Source of the DNA: Sphingomonas arenae
GTDB lineage: Bacteria; Pseudomonadota; Alphaproteobacteria; Sphingomonadales; Sphingomonadaceae
Reading direction: 5' to 3'
Length of the DNA stretch: 64,000 bases
NCBI RefSeq assembly: GCF_016924655.1
Contig: NZ_JAFFJU010000001.1
Span: forward strand, 62,001-126,000
Each line of letters starts with the position of its first letter. Within the stretch, counting starts at the first letter, position 1. Position numbers and translations under genes: made by a program. The notes under the pieces are model-generated. The model was given only the letters and a program-made list of their open reading frames with translations, did no database searches and had not been told where the DNA came from. Shown here in pieces: positions 1 through 8,871 of the stretch.

Positions 1-1
1 T

Positions 2-1009
2 GTCGCTGTGTTCAGTGCGAAGCGTTATGATCGAGAGTTCCTCGAGGCGGCAAACACGAGCGGCCATCAATTCATTTATCTCGAGCCTGCCCTGGACACC
101 GGCACCGCCGTCCTCGCCGCAGGCTCGGACGCCATCTGCCTATTCGTGAATGACCGAGCCGACGCGGCGGCCATCGAGATCCTGGCAGGTCTGGGAGTGC
201 GGCTGATCGCCTTGCGTTGCTCCGGATTCAACAACGTGGACTTGGCGGCTGCTCGAGCCGCTGGCATCGAGGTTGCGCGAGTCCCCTCCTACTCGCCTGC
301 GGCCGTGGCGGAACATGGCTTCGCGCTGCTGCTCGCCCTCAATCGAAAGATCCACCGCGCCTACAATCGCGTTCGTGAGTGCAATTTTTCCTTGGAAGGG
401 CTCATGGGCTTCAACCTCCAGGGCAAGACGCTCGGCGTTGTAGGTCTCGGGGAAATCGGAACCGCAACGGCCCGCATCGGGCATGGCTTCGGAATGGCCG
501 TGCTTGGCTCGGATCCCGACCCGTCCGCCGAAGCGATCGCGCTCGGAGTGCCCATGGTTGCGCTGCCAGACTTACTCGCCCGGTCCGACGTGGTGACGCT
601 GCACTGTCCACTAACGCCGACTACTCGCCATATGATCGATGATCGGGCCATCGAACGAATGAAGCCAGGAGCAATCCTGATCAACACGAGCCGGGGTGCA
701 GTGCTGGACACGCGGGCCGTCATCGCCGCCTTGAAACAGGAAAAGCTCGGCGGTCTCGGTATCGACGTCTATGAGGAAGAGGCCAGCCTGTTCTTCGAGG
801 ATCGCTCGGACCAGACACTCGCCGACGACCTGTTCGCCCGGCTGCTGACCTTCCCGAACGTGCTCATCACCGGACACCAGGGCTTCTTCACGCACGAGGC
901 CATGACCCGCATCGCCGAAGTGACCATCGCGAACCTAGATCAATTCGCCGCGACCGGGCGGGCCCTATACTCCGCGCTGCCATATCCAGCTTCGGAGATT
1001 GAAGCATGA
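2..1009 (+). CDS. ldhA: D-lactate dehydrogenase-type 2-hydroxyacid dehydrogenase, 5'-partial
   Basis: NAD-dependent D-2-hydroxyacid dehydrogenase of the fermentative D-lactate dehydrogenase type, reducing pyruvate to D-lactate in the cytoplasm. The reading frame is open to the left edge and reads VAVFSAKRYDREF, which matches the family N-terminus after its first one or two residues, so the true start lies just outside the window and the GTG at position 8 is probably not the start. Visible motifs are the 'ALRCSGFNNVD' substrate loop, the Rossmann GLGEIG nucleotide-binding turn, 'NTSRGAVLDT' with the substrate arginine region, and the C-terminal 'GHQGF' histidine. Its TGA overlaps the ATG of the universal stress gene (ATGA), so the two are probably co-translated. 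This pairing suggests a low-oxygen or stress role, which is inference. Confidence 0.9.
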   Translation, partial: VAVFSAKRYDREFLEAANTSGHQFIYLEPALDTGTAVLAAGSDAICLFVNDRADAAAIEILAGLGVRLIALRCSGFNNVDLAAARAAGIEVARVPSYSPAAVAEHGFALLLALNRKIHRAYNRVRECNFSLEGLMGFNLQGKTLGVVGLGEIGTATARIGHGFGMAVLGSDPDPSAEAIALGVPMVALPDLLARSDVVTLHCPLTPTTRHMIDDRAIERMKPGAILINTSRGAVLDTRAVIAALKQEKLGGLGIDVYEEEASLFFEDRSDQTLADDLFARLLTFPNVLITGHQGFFTHEAMTRIAEVTIANLDQFAATGRALYSALPYPASEIEA

Positions 1010-1827
1010 AGACCATTCTCCTTCACGTGCAGGAGGAATCCAGCCTCAAAGCCCCTCTCCAGGCGGCCCTTTCGATTGCCCGCTGCTGCAACGCCCACCT
1101 CTCCTGCCTGCAGGTCACGCCGATCGAAGCCTATGTGGCGTTCGACAGCTTCGGCGGAGTCTTCGTGATGTCCGACGTCCTCGGCGCGATCGCCCAGCGA
1201 GAGAATGAGCTGAGGCAATTGTTCGAGACTGCGCTGTCGCATGAGGACGTGAGCTGGGATTATGCTCATGTGACCGGCCATGTGGCCAATTCGGTGATCA
1301 GCCATGCGGCACTGACGGACATCATCGTGACGGGACGGAGCTCCTCGGACCACCGCCACTATCAGGCGGGACTCGCGCTCCTCGGCGATCTCCTGCACCG
1401 CTCGCGAACGCCGCTTCTGATCCCCGGCGACGGGACGGTGCCCTATGACCCGTGCGGACCCGTGCTGATCGCCTGGGACGGCAGTTACGAAGCGGCCAAT
1501 GCCGTGCGTGCGTCCCTGAGCCTTCTGGCCAAGGCTTCGGACGTGCGGGTGATCACGGTTGATGAGCAGGCGGAGAAGCCGGACAGCTTCCCGAGCACGA
1601 GGCTGGTCGAGTTCCTCAGCCGGCACGGGATCCATGCAGAGCTTCGCTGCACCGCCATGCAGCAGGACATGGTTGCAACCGCACTTCTAGGCGAGGTGCA
1701 CGAGTTCGGCGCATCCACGCTCGTGCTCGGAAGCTACAGCCACAGCCGCATCGGTGAGTATCTCTTCGGCGGCGTGACTCGGACGTTGCTGTCGTCATCG
1801 CCCGTGGCGCTGCTCACGACGCACTAG
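1006..1827 (+). CDS. Universal stress protein with tandem UspA domains
   Basis: A 273-residue cytoplasmic protein made of two UspA-type domains. The first domain, from MKTILLHVQ, has lost the usual glycine-rich nucleotide loop. The second, from about residue 150 ('PVLIAWDGS'), ends in 'LGSYSHSRIGEYLFGGVTR', which keeps the G-x2-G-x9-G/S-like ATP-binding pattern of the family. It starts inside the stop of the upstream dehydrogenase (ATGA), which indicates an operon. Tandem Usp proteins are known to be induced by starvation or respiratory arrest. The exact ligand and partner cannot be told from sequence. Its TAG stop shares a CTAG with the stop of the convergent methyltransferase. Confidence 0.92.
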   Translation: MKTILLHVQEESSLKAPLQAALSIARCCNAHLSCLQVTPIEAYVAFDSFGGVFVMSDVLGAIAQRENELRQLFETALSHEDVSWDYAHVTGHVANSVISHAALTDIIVTGRSSSDHRHYQAGLALLGDLLHRSRTPLLIPGDGTVPYDPCGPVLIAWDGSYEAANAVRASLSLLAKASDVRVITVDEQAEKPDSFPSTRLVEFLSRHGIHAELRCTAMQQDMVATALLGEVHEFGASTLVLGSYSHSRIGEYLFGGVTRTLLSSSPVALLTTH

Positions 1828-2771
1828 CTACGCGTGACGAGCGCTCCGACTGCTGCAATACGCTCCACACCCGCGTCCGCGTAGGCGGGCTTTTCCAGCT
1901 CTTCCCCGAAGATATCCGGATCGATCTCTTCGTAGCGGAGCGTGCAGTCGAACTCGTCTGCGTCTGCGGACAAGGTCTGCAACAGCAAGTCGTCGCCTCC
2001 GACAACGGGAGAGCCCGTGTAGAGTAGCAGGGTTCCTCCCACCTCAAGCCGCTGCATGGCCTCGCGGGCCCATCGCGCAGCGACCGCGGTGCCAAGTGCA
2101 TGCCCCCCGTCCCGATAGGTGCGACCAAGATCGTCGATGATGAACGGTGGATTCGCGATCACGCAGTCGATTGGACCTTCGACCGACTCGAGACTGCGGG
2201 CGGCTACAATGCTCAGGTCAACGCCCGCTATTTCCGCGTTGGCGGCGGCGAAGACGTTGGCGAGGGGATTGGTGTCGACCAGCGTGACCTGCTCGGCTTC
2301 CACCAGGGCAGAAGCGCTCACGCCGCCGACCCCACTGCCGGCGCCCATGTCGACCAGCTGCCGGACAGCACGGCCGTCGAGCGTCTGCTCGAGGAAGCGC
2401 ACGAACCGATAGGTATCGGGGCCAAAGAACACCGAGTTATCTTCGGTGGTCGGAAAGGCGGAGTGGAGGAACAACCGGCCGCCCAGCTCCGCGACCCGCA
2501 CGCGGCTGCGGCACAGCCCGCCGTCCTCTTCCAGTAGCTCGGCTTCCTGCAGGCAACGGTGAATTGGCTCCGGCAGAAGGTCAGGCTTGAATGGAAGGCT
2601 CCACCCGAACACGTCACGAAGATCCCGTGCGGGCTCGTTCCCACGCCGACCCAGGATGCGCGCGTGGCTGGCCGGCGTGATTGCCGTGAAGCTGTACCCG
2701 ACATCGTCGAGTGTCTTTAGAAGTGCAACCAGCGCCTGGTGGCGGTCGTCCCTCGAAGTGCCGTCGTCCAT
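1824..2771 (-). CDS. Class I SAM-dependent methyltransferase (HemK/RlmG-like fold)
   Basis: A 315-residue protein with a SAM-binding Rossmann domain in its second half: motif I 'DMGAGSG' at residues 141-147, an acidic residue after the next strand ('VTLVDTNP', about 163-170), and motif IV 'NPPF' at 207-210. NPPF/NPPY is typical of methyltransferases acting on planar nitrogen atoms of nucleobases or glutamine. The N-terminal 130 residues ('FGWSLPFKPDLLPEP', 'GRLFLHSAFPT') form a substrate-recognition region that I cannot assign to one target. Protein release-factor or rRNA methylation are the usual alternatives. The start ATG follows GGGGAACATGG with a moderate ribosome site. It faces the stress gene tail to tail. 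Confidence 0.85.
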   Translation of the reverse strand: MDDGTSRDDRHQALVALLKTLDDVGYSFTAITPASHARILGRRGNEPARDLRDVFGWSLPFKPDLLPEPIHRCLQEAELLEEDGGLCRSRVRVAELGGRLFLHSAFPTTEDNSVFFGPDTYRFVRFLEQTLDGRAVRQLVDMGAGSGVGGVSASALVEAEQVTLVDTNPLANVFAAANAEIAGVDLSIVAARSLESVEGPIDCVIANPPFIIDDLGRTYRDGGHALGTAVAARWAREAMQRLEVGGTLLLYTGSPVVGGDDLLLQTLSADADEFDCTLRYEEIDPDIFGEELEKPAYADAGVERIAAVGALVTRS

Positions 2772-2790
2772 GTTCCCCCCCCCTGCCCCT

Positions 2791-3690
2791 TTACCAGAGC
2801 TCGCGACGATAGCGTTCGAAGCAGCGCTCTCCGGCCTTGAGCCGCATCAGCGCGCCTTCCGCCATGGCGGTCGCCCGGCGCGCGCCGTCCCGCGGATCGG
2901 AAACGAGCGGCTCGATCGCTTCCTTGTTCCATTCTTCGCTATGCTTCACGTCGAGCACGGCGTGAAGGTCGAAGTAGCGGCGCTGCTTCGCTTCGAGGCC
3001 GAGCCGACGCATGCCCTTGCTCACTGCCGCGGACCGCGCCGGCGCAGTGAGTTCGACGACTCCAAGGGCCCCGATCGAATGCCAGGCAAATCGCCGGTTC
3101 GTGGCCATGGCCGTCATCGTGTTGGCGAGGGCGAGGCTTTCCCAGACGGTTGTCTCGATCTGCGGGTCGAGCCCGAGCGACTCCACCACGAAGTGCAGCA
3201 TCGGACCGTGCATGCCCTTTGGATTGCCGCGTCCCATCTCGTCCCAGTAGTTGCGCGCGAGCTCCAGCTTGGCGCGTTCCGGCACGCGGACCTGCGTCAT
3301 GGCCACAAGGTCATCGAACCCCGCTTCGCCGGCGGCTTCCTGGGTCAGGTACCAGCAGAGCTCCTCGAGTGTGGCCTCTTCCTCGATCCATTCGAAGAGG
3401 CTGTCATGCTGTCCCGGCCCGACTTTCTCGAGATGTTCGAACCAGGCCATGAACTCGCGCGGAGTGGTTGGTACAACCTCCGCCTCCTGCCGAATTTCAT
3501 CCCGAAGCTCTTCAAGGAAGCCAAGTTCCAGCCGCAGCATGCGGGCGTCCCGGTCGATAGCCGCCACCGCGTCCTCGTCCGGGAAAGCCGGTGCGAGACG
3601 CTGTCGGTTCCAATGAGCCAGCGATTGCTGGAACGGACCGTTGAGGAATTGTGAGCGCGCGTGATGAGACGCGCGAAATCTCGTCGCCAT
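2791..3690 (-). CDS. Iron-containing redox enzyme family protein (haem-oxygenase-like fold)
   Basis: A 299-residue all-helical protein resembling the PF14518 'haem oxygenase 2'/iron-containing redox enzyme family. Supporting segments are 'LEELCWYLTQEAAGEAG', 'GPMLHFVVESLG', 'AWHSIGALGVVELT' and 'YFDLHAVLDVKHSEEW', whose Glu/His/Asp residues are spaced as expected for a di-iron or haem-like site. I chose the ATG at 3690 (MATRFRASHH) because an AAGG lies eight bases upstream. An in-frame ATG at 3711 and a GTG-type extension to 3810 lack better signals, and the extra residues look non-native. It is transcribed toward the methyltransferase with a 19-base gap, so the two may form an operon. The substrate is unknown. 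Confidence 0.75.
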   Translation of the reverse strand: MATRFRASHHARSQFLNGPFQQSLAHWNRQRLAPAFPDEDAVAAIDRDARMLRLELGFLEELRDEIRQEAEVVPTTPREFMAWFEHLEKVGPGQHDSLFEWIEEEATLEELCWYLTQEAAGEAGFDDLVAMTQVRVPERAKLELARNYWDEMGRGNPKGMHGPMLHFVVESLGLDPQIETTVWESLALANTMTAMATNRRFAWHSIGALGVVELTAPARSAAVSKGMRRLGLEAKQRRYFDLHAVLDVKHSEEWNKEAIEPLVSDPRDGARRATAMAEGALMRLKAGERCFERYRRELW

Positions 3691-3803
3691 GGATTGAGCC
3701 TTATTAACCATTTGCCCGTTCAAGCGGGCGGTGGGGCGCTTTGTTCCGATAGGGCTTTGGACCAATGCGCGTTCGCCTGGACGGTTGATACGCGCGCCAG
3801 GAG

Positions 3804-4241
3804 ATGACACTGGCCGCTGTCATGCTGCTGGTCCTTCTGACTTCCGCCGCCGCGCTCATGAGCGCAGACGACATGCGTGCGCTGGATGGCGCGATCGAGA
3901 CTTGCAATCGGGAGGCGGCGCTTCCGGTCTTCACGGACGAGATGCGCCGGCGCAGCGTCACCGCCACAGCCGCCTACGAGGAGCAGCAGGGGATCAATCA
4001 GGAGCGCGCCGAAATTGCGGCGCGGCGGAACGCTCCGGACGGGTCAGACGACAGAGCACTGGGGAAGGACGCCTTGGCGAAGGCGCAACGAGAGCTTGCC
4101 CGGGTGCAGCAAGCCCTCGACGATCGTCAGCGCGCGCTTGATGATCTGCGCCGGCTTGAGGGCATGCGGCGTGAGGCCATCGACCTCAAGCGGCAGTATT
4201 TCCTTCTTCGTTGCCCGGCGAGGAAAAGCGCGGAGCGCTAG
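3804..4241 (+). CDS. Hypothetical exported coiled-coil protein
   Basis: A 145-residue protein I do not recognise. It begins with a hydrophobic stretch (MTLAAVMLLVLLTSAAALMS) that looks like a signal peptide or membrane anchor, followed by a highly charged region. Residues about 70-135 (ALAKAQRELARVQQALDDRQ onward) have a strong heptad-like pattern and should form a coiled coil. Two lone cysteines ('IETCNRE' and 'LLRCPAR') could pair. The start is uncertain: AGGAG touches the ATG at 3804, and an ATG at 3822 is the alternative. It lies 33 bases before argH on the same strand, but nothing links it to arginine synthesis. Confidence 0.65.
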   Translation: MTLAAVMLLVLLTSAAALMSADDMRALDGAIETCNREAALPVFTDEMRRRSVTATAAYEEQQGINQERAEIAARRNAPDGSDDRALGKDALAKAQRELARVQQALDDRQRALDDLRRLEGMRREAIDLKRQYFLLRCPARKSAER

Positions 4242-4274
4242 TCAGCCCGTCGGCGGCATGGCAAGCCGCAAGGC

Positions 4275-5669
4275 ATGAGCGAAAACACCCGGAGCAGCGG
4301 CGTGTGGGGCGGCCGTTTCGGCGCAGGCCCTTCCAAGCTGATGCAGCAGATTAACGCGTCCATCTCGGTCGATAAGCGACTGTGGCGCCAGGACATTCGC
4401 GCCTCCAAGGCCCACGCGGCCATGCTTCGCGACTGTGGCATCCTGTCTACGGCGGATGCAGGCGCCATCCTCGCCGGGTTGGACCAGATTGCCGCCGAAT
4501 ATGAGCGCGACGGCGTGCCCGAGCGGCTAGAGCTCGAGGACATCCACATGACGATCGAAACTCGGCTCGCTGAGATCATCGGACCCGCCGCCGGTCGCCT
4601 GCACACGGCTCGATCCCGCAACGATCAGGTCGCCACTGACTTCCGCCTATGGGTGCGAGAGGCTTGCTCCGAGGTGATCGGCGGGATCGAAGCCATGCGA
4701 CGCGTTCTCCTCGACGTCGCCGAAGAGAATGCGGAAACGATCATGCCAGGCTTCACCCACCTGCAGATCGCTCAGCCGGTCACGCTGGGGCACCACCTGC
4801 TCGCCTACTTGGAGATGCTGACCCGCGACCGCTCCCGCTTCCTCGCGGCCCGTGAGCGGATGGACGAGTGCCCGCTCGGAGCGGCCGCCTTGGCTGGGAC
4901 GGGCTTCCCGATCGACCGGCATCAGACGGCTTCCGCCCTCGGCTTTGCTCGCCCGACCGCGAACAGCCTGGACAGCGTGTCGGACCGCGACTTCGCGCTC
5001 GATTACCTGTCGGCAGCCGTTCAGTGCAGCCTGCATCTGTCCCGGCTCGCCGAGGAGCTGATCATCTGGGCCAGCCCACCGTTCGGGTTCCTGATTCTGT
5101 CCGACGATTTCTCGACCGGCTCGTCAATCATGCCACAGAAGCGCAATCCCGATGCCGCCGAGCTCGTCCGTGGCCATTCGGGCCGGATCATGGGCGCGAT
5201 GACATCGCTCATGGTCACGATGAAGGGACTTCCGCTCGCCTATGCCAAGGACATGCAGGACGACAAGGCGCCCGTCTTCGAAGCTCACGACCTGCTGATG
5301 CTGAGCCTGGCGGCGCTGGCCGGGATGCTCGGGACCTGTCAGTTCAATCCCAAGCGGATGCGCGCCGCTGCCGCGGGGGGCTTCTCGACCGCTACCGACC
5401 TTGCCGACTGGTTGGTGCGCGAGGCAGACGTGCCCTTCCGCGAGGCGCATCACGTCACGGGACAGGCGGTCAAAGCAGCCGAGGAGCGGGCCTGCGATCT
5501 TGCCGACCTCCCCCTGTCGTTGCTGCAGGAGATCGATCCTCGGATCGACGCTCGCGTGTTCGAAGTCCTGACGGTGGAAGCCTCGGTGCGCAGCCGGACC
5601 AGCTATGGCGGAACCGCGCCCGAGCGCGTGCGGGAGCAGATCGAGGCAGCGCGGGCGAGCCTCGACTAG
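4275..5669 (+). CDS. argH: Argininosuccinate lyase
   Basis: Catalyses the last step of arginine biosynthesis, splitting argininosuccinate into arginine and fumarate in the cytoplasm. The 464-residue length is normal. It begins with '[20 protein letters not shown]', typical of ArgH, and carries '[16 protein letters not shown]', the '[10 protein letters not shown]' segment with the catalytic-region histidine, and the fumarase/aspartase superfamily signature '[19 protein letters not shown]' at about residue 283. It is convergent with argG, and their stop codons share one CTAG. Facing each other means the two genes are not co-transcribed even though their products act in sequence. Confidence 0.97.
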   Translation: MSENTRSSGVWGGRFGAGPSKLMQQINASISVDKRLWRQDIRASKAHAAMLRDCGILSTADAGAILAGLDQIAAEYERDGVPERLELEDIHMTIETRLAEIIGPAAGRLHTARSRNDQVATDFRLWVREACSEVIGGIEAMRRVLLDVAEENAETIMPGFTHLQIAQPVTLGHHLLAYLEMLTRDRSRFLAARERMDECPLGAAALAGTGFPIDRHQTASALGFARPTANSLDSVSDRDFALDYLSAAVQCSLHLSRLAEELIIWASPPFGFLILSDDFSTGSSIMPQKRNPDAAELVRGHSGRIMGAMTSLMVTMKGLPLAYAKDMQDDKAPVFEAHDLLMLSLAALAGMLGTCQFNPKRMRAAAAGGFSTATDLADWLVREADVPFREAHHVTGQAVKAAEERACDLADLPLSLLQEIDPRIDARVFEVLTVEASVRSRTSYGGTAPERVREQIEAARASLD

Positions 5670-6895
5670 CCGCGGAGCTTGCGATCCCGCTCGGCCGAGA
5701 TACGCAGTCGAAGGGCGTTCAGCCGGATGAAGCCGGCTGCATCCCGCTGGTCGTAGCTGCCACTGCCCTCCTCGAAGGTGACGAGGTCCTCGTCATAAAG
5801 CGAATGATCGCTCTCCCGGCCGACCACCGTAGCGTTCCCCTTGTACAGCTTCATCGTCACGCGCCCGGTCACATGTTCCTGGCTACGGTCGATCAGCGCC
5901 TGCAGCATGTCCCGCTCCGGTGAGAACCAGAAGCCGTTGTAGATGAGGGTGGCATAGCGAGGCATCAGTTCGTCCTTGAGGTGCATCGCACCGCCGTCCA
6001 GCGTGATGCTCTCGATGCCCCGATGCGCTGCGAGCAGGATCGTGCCTCCCGGCGTTTCATAGACCCCGCGCGACTTCATTCCCACGAAGCGGTTCTCGAC
6101 CAGGTCGAGACGGCCGATGCCATTGTCGTGACCGAGCTGATTGAGCCGTTCCAGGAGCGAAGCCGGAGACAGGCGCTGAGCGTCAATTGCAACCGGGTCG
6201 CCCCTCTCGAAGTCGATGCTGATCAGCGTCGGCTGGTCGGGCGCGTCCTCCGGCGAGATCGTCCGCTGGTGCACGAACTCCGGAGCTTCCTGGCGCGGGT
6301 CTTCCAGCACCTTCCCCTCCGAAGACGAGTGCAGCAGGTTGGCGTCTACGGAGAATGGCGCGTCCCCAAGCTTGTCTTTCGTAACCGGAATCTGGTGCTC
6401 CTCCGCGAACCGCAGCAGCTGTTCGCGGCTGGCGAACCGCCACTCCCGCCACGGCGCGATAACCCGGATGTTCGGCTCCAGCGCGTAATAGCCGAGCTCA
6501 AAGCGAACCTGGTCGTTTCCCTTGCCGGTTGCGCCATGACAGACCGCGTCGGCACCAAGCTTCCGCGCGATTTCGATCTGCCGCTTGGCGATCAACGGGC
6601 GGGCAATGGAGGTGCCGAGCAGATACTGACCCTCATAGACGGTGTTTGCGCGGAACATCGGGAACACGAAGTCCCGGACGAACTCCTCCCGCAGGTCCTC
6701 GATGAAGATGTTCTCCGGACGGACACCCAGCATCTCGGCCTTGCGCCGCGCCGGCTCGACCTCGTCCTCCTGCCCCAAATCGGCCGTGAAGGTGATGACC
6801 TCCGCGTCATATTCCGTCTGCAACCACTTGAGGATGATCGAAGTATCGAGCCCGCCGGAGTAAGCGAGGACCACCTTGAGTTTCTTGCCGCTCAT
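5666..6895 (-). CDS. argG: Argininosuccinate synthase
   Basis: ATP-dependent condensation of citrulline and aspartate to argininosuccinate, the step before ArgH. The start at 6895 ([15 protein letters not shown]) gives 409 residues, the usual size. An upstream in-frame ATG would add 18 residues with no family match. The PP-loop ATP-binding motif 'AYSGGLDTS' is at residues 11-19. '[15 protein letters not shown]' and '[16 protein letters not shown]' are further family signatures. A GGGGA lies upstream of the start. It is convergent with argH with a 4-base overlap. Confidence 0.97.
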   Translation of the reverse strand: MSGKKLKVVLAYSGGLDTSIILKWLQTEYDAEVITFTADLGQEDEVEPARRKAEMLGVRPENIFIEDLREEFVRDFVFPMFRANTVYEGQYLLGTSIARPLIAKRQIEIARKLGADAVCHGATGKGNDQVRFELGYYALEPNIRVIAPWREWRFASREQLLRFAEEHQIPVTKDKLGDAPFSVDANLLHSSSEGKVLEDPRQEAPEFVHQRTISPEDAPDQPTLISIDFERGDPVAIDAQRLSPASLLERLNQLGHDNGIGRLDLVENRFVGMKSRGVYETPGGTILLAAHRGIESITLDGGAMHLKDELMPRYATLIYNGFWFSPERDMLQALIDRSQEHVTGRVTMKLYKGNATVVGRESDHSLYDEDLVTFEEGSGSYDQRDAAGFIRLNALRLRISAERDRKLRG

Positions 6896-7073
6896 TCGAT
6901 CGGTCCCCTGCAAGGCCATTGGAGCGCACCGCGCACTTGCCTCACACACGATGATGGCCTGAAGCTTATCTCAGTCCAGGAGAGCAGGATCATCCCAACA
7001 CATTGGCGAAACATGCGACGGAAGCGACCTCATCAATGGAGAGCCGCGGTCAATGTCGATGAACCGGCGCGGC

Positions 7074-7149
7074 TGGTGGAGCTGAGGGGAATCGAACCCC
7101 TGACCTCTGCAGTGCGATTGCAGCGCTCTCCCATCTGAGCTACAGCCCC
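7074..7149 (-). tRNA. tRNA-Ala (anticodon CGC)
   Basis: Read on the minus strand the segment starts GGGGCTGTAGCTCAGATGGG and folds as a full cloverleaf. The acceptor stem GGGGCTG pairs with CAGCTCC (one G-U). The D arm is GCTC..GAGC, and the anticodon stem CTGCA/TGCAG carries the loop ATCGCAC, giving anticodon CGC (decodes GCG alanine). The T arm contains GGTTCGATTCC. The CCA end is encoded. Length 76 bases. Confidence 0.95.
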
Positions 7150-7256
7150 GCGCCTTCGGTCCGGGCCCTTTAGCGGCGGTTTTGGCCCCTTGCAACGCGC
7201 TTCTCCAAGCTGCTTGCAATCCGCCTCGACGGCCTCTCCCTTTGCCTTGCGGAACC

Positions 7257-7282
7257 GGAACAGACCACTCCAGCCGCTCGTT
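7257..7282 (+). promoter_or_regulatory. Putative EcfG (general stress response) promoter
   Basis: GGAAC, 17 bases, then CGTT: an exact match to the alphaproteobacterial EcfG sigma-factor consensus (GGAAC-N16/17-CGTT). It lies 64 bases upstream of the ATG of the DUF2171 protein at 7346, leaving a leader of about 55 bases. A second GGAAC overlaps it six bases upstream but has poorer spacing. Confidence 0.65.
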
Positions 7283-7345
7283 TCCTTTTGACGTCCCACG
7301 GGCTCTACCCCCGCCCACCCGGACGACTTCTATGGAGGAGTGGGA

Positions 7346-8773
7346 ATGGCTTACGACCGATATGACGATCGCGGCGGCAATCGAGGCCGCAGGCCTGACG
7401 AGGATCACAACTGGCGCGGAGGACCGAACGGCGGTGGCGGGATGCGGCCCCATGATCGCGACGAGCGCGGTTTCTTCGAGCGTGCGCGTGACGAGTTCTC
7501 AAGCTGGTTTGGCGACGATGACTCTCACCATCGCCGGATGGAAGACGACCGCTCACGCGGGCGGGACAACATGAACTGGAGCCGCGGCGGTGATCGCAAT
7601 CCCGACCATGAACGCTACAGCCGTGGGCGCGAGGAGCATCATAGCCCCTCCGATCGCAACCAGGGCATGTTCGGCTCGCGCAACGAGCCTTGGGGCCGCG
7701 GCCGCGAGGAGGAACGGTACGGGCGCGAACAGAGCCGCGGCGGAATGTCCGGCCGCGAGAGTGGCCGGTCTCCCGGCGGCATGTTCAGCCATGACGACGA
7801 CCATGACCGCGATTACCGCCAGCAGAGCCGCCAGCAGCGCGAGTACGGGCGCAGCGGCTACGAGCAGGGCAGCTTCGGCGAGAGCGGCTTTGGGCGGAGT
7901 GGCGGACGCGAGCGGGATCGCGGCTATCCGGGGACCCTCGGGCAGTCCATCCACCGCGATCGCGACCAGAGCCAAGACGGAGGTCGCGGCTTTTCTGGAC
8001 GGGACGACGGCTATCGGCCAATGACGGGCGACTACGGGCGGGGCGGCGGCGGCGGTCGTGAGACGTACCGCAGCGGCATGGGGTCCCAGGACTTCGCCCG
8101 CTCTCAATATGGCCGGCAGGACTTCAGCCAGGACCAGGACCGTGATCGCGAGTATGGCGAGCGGACCTACAATTACGGTGGCTGGGGCGATCGCGACAGC
8201 CAGCGCCAGAGCTCCCGCGGATCGGGCGTCGACGACCATTATAGTCAGTGGCGCCAGCGGCAGATCCAGGATCTCGACCGCGATTACGACGACTATCGCC
8301 GCGAGCACCAGAGCAAGTTCGAGAATGAATTCTCAGGCTGGCGTCAGCAGCGGCAGACCAAGCGCCAGATGCTCCAGGCCATACGCGAGCACATGGAAGT
8401 GGTCGATCAGTCCGGTGAGCATATCGGCACGATCGATAAGGTTCGTGGAGACACGATCATCCTGACTCGCAACGACCCGTCTGCCGGCGGCGTCCACCGG
8501 AGCTTCAGCTGTTCGCTGCTCGATCGCGTCGAAGACAAGGTCTACCTCAGCGGCACGGCGGCCAGCATTCGCAGCCAGCTCCACGAGGAGCGCGAGGATC
8601 GCGACAGCGACAATCGCGGCGGCGGCGGGATCTTCAGCGGCCTGTTCGGTGGCGGGCGGTCGGATGAGGATCGTCGGGACGAGCGTTCCACAACCACCAA
8701 TCGGCCCGAGGGCGAGGGCCCGCACGTGCTCGACCGCAGCTTCTCCGGCACGTACGACGACGAGAAGAAGTAA
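7346..8773 (+). CDS. Arg/Gly/Asp-rich disordered protein with SWFGD motif and C-terminal DUF2171 domain
   Basis: A 475-residue protein. The ATG at 7346 is preceded by GGAGGAG at the right distance; an in-frame GTG two codons earlier overlaps that site. Residues 1-60 include 'RGFFERARDEFSSWFGDDD', the SWFGD motif seen in sphingomonad stress proteins. Residues 60-330 are low-complexity, rich in R, G, D, S, Q and Y, with no predicted fold, rather like RNA- or DNA-binding disordered tails. From about 344 to 410 lies a compact domain ('MEVVDQSGEHIGTIDKVRGD') matching DUF2171, a PRC-barrel-like fold. The tail is again low complexity. The upstream EcfG-type promoter suggests induction by general stress. 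A role in envelope or nucleoid protection is only a guess. A strong terminator follows. Confidence 0.8.
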   Translation: MAYDRYDDRGGNRGRRPDEDHNWRGGPNGGGGMRPHDRDERGFFERARDEFSSWFGDDDSHHRRMEDDRSRGRDNMNWSRGGDRNPDHERYSRGREEHHSPSDRNQGMFGSRNEPWGRGREEERYGREQSRGGMSGRESGRSPGGMFSHDDDHDRDYRQQSRQQREYGRSGYEQGSFGESGFGRSGGRERDRGYPGTLGQSIHRDRDQSQDGGRGFSGRDDGYRPMTGDYGRGGGGGRETYRSGMGSQDFARSQYGRQDFSQDQDRDREYGERTYNYGGWGDRDSQRQSSRGSGVDDHYSQWRQRQIQDLDRDYDDYRREHQSKFENEFSGWRQQRQTKRQMLQAIREHMEVVDQSGEHIGTIDKVRGDTIILTRNDPSAGGVHRSFSCSLLDRVEDKVYLSGTAASIRSQLHEEREDRDSDNRGGGGIFSGLFGGGRSDEDRRDERSTTTNRPEGEGPHVLDRSFSGTYDDEKK

Positions 8774-8792
8774 GCTCCATCAAGGAAGCGGG

Positions 8793-8829
8793 AAGGCCCG
8801 GCTGCCGCAAGGTGGCCGGGCTTTCTTTG
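8793..8829 (+). terminator. Rho-independent terminator after the DUF2171 gene
   Basis: Hairpin with GCCCGGCTGCC pairing to GGTGGCCGGGC around a GCAA tetraloop (two G-U pairs), flanked by AA on the left and CTTTCTTT on the right. It begins 19 bases after the stop codon. Confidence 0.85.
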
Positions 8830-8871
8830 CATGCCGCCGCTGCGTAAGGAGTGACGCGAAAGGATCTGTCT

